A DNA stretch of 7,796 nt from Clostridia bacterium (lineage in GTDB: Bacteria > Bacillota > Clostridia > Christensenellales > Borkfalkiaceae), in contig JAJPXK010000180.1 of NCBI GenBank assembly GCA_021205485.1, positions 3,148 through 10,943 of the forward strand. The letters run 5' to 3'. The notes below the pieces were generated by a model. That model did not search any database. It saw only the letters and a program-made list of their open reading frames with translations, and had not been told where the DNA came from. Shown here in pieces: positions 6,447 to 7,796 of this stretch. The first letter of the stretch is position 1; each line of letters starts with the position of its first letter. The position numbers and the translations under genes were made by a program.

Positions 6447-7013
6447 ATGAACGCAATATTTACGACAATTTTTTTATTATCGGCGGCAATTTTGGCTGTT
6501 TTGAACCCGCAAAATTTCTTAACATCTTTAATGGACGGGGCGAAACAGTCTTTAAACGTGGCAGTGACGCTCTTCTGCATTTACGCGGTATGGATAGGGC
6601 TTGCCTCTGTCGCTGAAAAATGCGGAATTAACGAAAAGGCGGCGAAGCTTTTAAAGCCCGTATGCAGCAAACTGTTTAAAACGGAAAACAGGGCGGCGAC
6701 GGGGGCTATAGCGATGAACTTAACCTGCAACCTTTTAGGCATAGGGGCCTCTACCCCGTACGCGGTAAAGGCCATAGGCGAGCTGGAAAAAGATAAAAAC
6801 GAATACGCGCAAAAACTGCTTTTTGTTATCAACGCGGCGGGCCTGCAGATTTTGCCTACCACCGTTATAGCCTTAAGGGCGAGCGGCGGCAGCGTAAACG
6901 CCGCAGATATATTTTTACCCTGCCTTATCTGCTGTGTAACAACCACTGTTACATCAGTTTTTCTGTACATTTCAGCCAGTAATCTGAGCGACAGGTTTAA
7001 GAGGAAAATTTAG
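6447..7013 (+). CDS. spmA: Spore maturation protein A (SpmA)
   Basis: This 188-aa integral membrane protein is close to the usual length of about 196 aa. In B. subtilis SpmA works with SpmB in the mother cell so that the spore core dehydrates fully and gains heat resistance; both carry the nucleoside-recognition/Gate-type membrane fold. Visible features are an N-terminal hydrophobic helix (about 4-19), a second at 37-57 ('YAVWIGLASVAEKCG'), the family core 'AMNLTCNLLGIG' with 'STPYAVKAIGELEK' (89-115), and further segments at about 123-143 and 153-176. An in-frame stop lies two codons upstream and the next Met would delete the first helix, so the ATG at 6447 is the start. No Shine-Dalgarno sequence is evident before it, which is unusual here. 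spmB follows one base after its stop. Confidence 0.93.
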   Translation: MNAIFTTIFLLSAAILAVLNPQNFLTSLMDGAKQSLNVAVTLFCIYAVWIGLASVAEKCGINEKAAKLLKPVCSKLFKTENRAATGAIAMNLTCNLLGIGASTPYAVKAIGELEKDKNEYAQKLLFVINAAGLQILPTTVIALRASGGSVNAADIFLPCLICCVTTTVTSVFLYISASNLSDRFKRKI

Positions 7014-7014
7014 C

Positions 7015-7518
7015 TTGGCAGTAGTTATTCCCGTAATTTTTATTGTTGTAATTGTAATTGCTACAATTAAAAAAGTTAACTGTTACAATGCTTTTGCCGA
7101 GGGGATTAAGTCGGCGGTAAGCTTTACCATATCCCTTATCCCCTGTCTTGCGGCCGTGTTTATGATGTGCGAGCTGTTTGAGGCGAGCGGACTTTCGCAA
7201 ACGCTGATAAATGTACTTTCTCCCGCGTTTAAATTTTTAGGGATACCCGAAGGGCTTGCCAAGCTTATTCTGATAAAGCCGTTTTCTGGCAGCGGGTCGC
7301 TTGCGTACCTTACCGAGATTATCGATGAATACGGGGCGGACAGCTACACCGCGAGATGCGCCTGCGTATGCTACGGGTCGTCCGAAACGGTGTTCTACAT
7401 ATCCGCCGTGTACTTCGCGTCGGTAAAAAACAAAAAGCTTGCAATGCCTATAATAATCTCTTTAATATCGGCGTTTATAGCCACAGTCGCCGCCTGTGCG
7501 TTATGCCGAATAATGTGA
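7015..7518 (+). CDS. spmB: Spore maturation protein B (SpmB)
   Basis: This 167-aa membrane protein is the partner of SpmA (B. subtilis SpmB is about 178 aa). The family signature is clear: 'LIKPFSGSGSLAYLTEI' (86-102), 'EYGADSYTARCACVCYGSSET' split across 105-125, then 'VFYISAVYFASV' (126-137). Hydrophobic segments are at about 3-18, 33-52, 123-137 and 144-164. The start appears to be TTG (7015-7017), one base after the spmA TAG. GAGG lies ten bases upstream inside the end of spmA, and no ATG in this frame would keep the first helix. Tight spacing implies an operon and coupled translation. I see no convincing terminator downstream. Confidence 0.92.
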   Translation: MAVVIPVIFIVVIVIATIKKVNCYNAFAEGIKSAVSFTISLIPCLAAVFMMCELFEASGLSQTLINVLSPAFKFLGIPEGLAKLILIKPFSGSGSLAYLTEIIDEYGADSYTARCACVCYGSSETVFYISAVYFASVKNKKLAMPIIISLISAFIATVAACALCRIM

Positions 7519-7634
7519 TTAAATTACATTTTTCAAATTTGTTTAAAGATTTATTGTGACCGCTTAACACTTTTGCCGAATATTGGCGTATTTTCAATGA
7601 AAATTATCATTTTTATAAAAAATTAATGTTAATT

Positions 7635-7676
7635 TGATAATTGTTTTCAAAAATTGTTTGATAGTAATAATTATCA
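7635..7676. promoter_or_regulatory. Two Fur-box-like 7-1-7 sequences
   Basis: TGATAAT-T-GTTTTCA (7635-7649) and TAGTAAT-A-ATTATCA (7662-7676) each match the Bacillus Fur box TGATAAT-N-ATTATCA at 12 of 14 positions, and each has one perfect half. A weaker third site (7595-7609, 10 of 14) has a perfect right half. The outer halves of the two good sites also form an inverted repeat, TTGATAATT (7634-7642) with AATTATCAA (7669-7677). PerR or Zur boxes are similar, and the high AT content raises the chance rate, so this is a tentative operator call. Confidence 0.35.
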
Positions 7677-7704
7677 AGAAGTTTAAAATTTTTTCGCCAA
7701 ATAA

Positions 7705-7732
7705 TTTACTTTTTTTCGTGAATGGATATAAT
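7705..7732 (+). promoter_or_regulatory. Sigma-A-like promoter reading toward the right edge
   Basis: TTTACT (7705-7710), a 16-base spacer and a perfect TATAAT (7727-7732) form a plausible vegetative promoter. Transcription would start near 7739 and run out of the window. It lies about 30 bases downstream of the Fur-like motifs. No start codon with a ribosome binding site follows before the edge, so the product is not visible. Confidence 0.5.
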
Positions 7733-7739
7733 TATATAT

Positions 7740-7764
7740 GTAATCAGTTCAAGGAACTGTTTAC
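7740..7764. repeat. 25-base inverted repeat at the predicted transcript start
   Basis: The arms are GTAA-T-CAGTTC and GAACTG-T-TTAC around an AAG loop: ten base pairs with one T/T mismatch. It begins at the predicted start of the + strand transcript, so it would form a 5'-terminal stem-loop. Alternatively it is an operator, or the end of a - strand unit. No U-tract follows on either strand. Confidence 0.6.
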
Positions 7765-7770
7765 ATAAAC

Positions 7771-7796
7771 CTACTCATCATTTTCCCCCTTATCAT
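7771..7796 (-). CDS. Possible C-terminal end of a gene entering from the right edge
   Basis: On the - strand one frame is open from the edge and reads 'DKGENDE' before a TAG at 7773-7771, an acidic tail that would suit a protein C-terminus. A second frame is also open, to a TAA at 7763-7761. Seven codons are too few to judge, and the + strand promoter at 7705 argues for transcription in the other direction. Confidence 0.12.

Larger units (their letters stand above)
7519..7796. other. AT-rich intergenic region downstream of spmB
   Basis: These 278 bases have no supportable complete gene on either strand. Stop codons are frequent in all frames, and the base composition is much richer in A and T than the genes around it. 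It contains the Fur-like motifs, promoter and inverted repeat listed separately. The AT-rich spacer and promoter suggest a new transcription unit starting near the right edge. Confidence 0.7.

Noticed and set aside
1..7796. CRISPR array, tRNA or rRNA, insertion sequence, or defence/toxin-antitoxin system
   Set aside because: I saw no regularly spaced repeats, transposase or nuclease-toxin motifs, terminal inverted repeats or tRNA-like folds. The paralogue pair shows no toxin or effector motif.

Overview
The window comes from an endospore-forming member of the Clostridia/Bacillota, probably an uncultured or lesser-known lineage. It carries the sporulation phosphatase SpoIIE and both spore-maturation proteins SpmA and SpmB. 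It also has sigma-A promoters with TTGACA/TATAAT-like boxes, GGAGG-type ribosome binding sites, frequent ATA isoleucine codons and a moderate GC content. I cannot assign a genus from the sequence.

Layout. (1) Positions 1-1260, + strand: the C-terminal part of spoIIE, cut by the left edge. (2) A strong bidirectional terminator (1328-1366) lies between the convergent spoIIE and rsmA. (3) Positions 1366-5111, - strand: a housekeeping block transcribed as metG > tatD > rsmA. It starts from a clear sigma-A promoter (5145-5173), and tatD overlaps the metG stop by 4 bases. A hairpin terminator holding the tatD stop codon separates tatD from rsmA. The rnmV gene that often sits before rsmA in Bacillota is absent. 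(4) Positions 5265-6333, - strand: two adjacent paralogous genes for small unrecognised membrane proteins of near-identical length (174 and 179 aa), driven by an excellent sigma-A promoter (6364-6392). (5) Positions 6447-7518, + strand: spmA-spmB, divergent from the paralogue pair, with a possible sporulation sigma-E promoter. (6) Positions 7519-7796: an AT-rich intergenic region with two or three Fur-box-like sequences, a sigma-A-like promoter and a 25-base inverted repeat, leading to something beyond the right edge.

Functionally, SpoIIE would activate sigma-F in the forespore after polar division. SpmA/SpmB would act later in spore-core dehydration. MetG, TatD and RsmA are vegetative translation, nuclease and ribosome-maturation functions. 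The paralogue pair is the least explained part of the window. It is a tail-anchored-looking family with a conserved basic N-terminal module, and I found no recognisable defence or mobile system.
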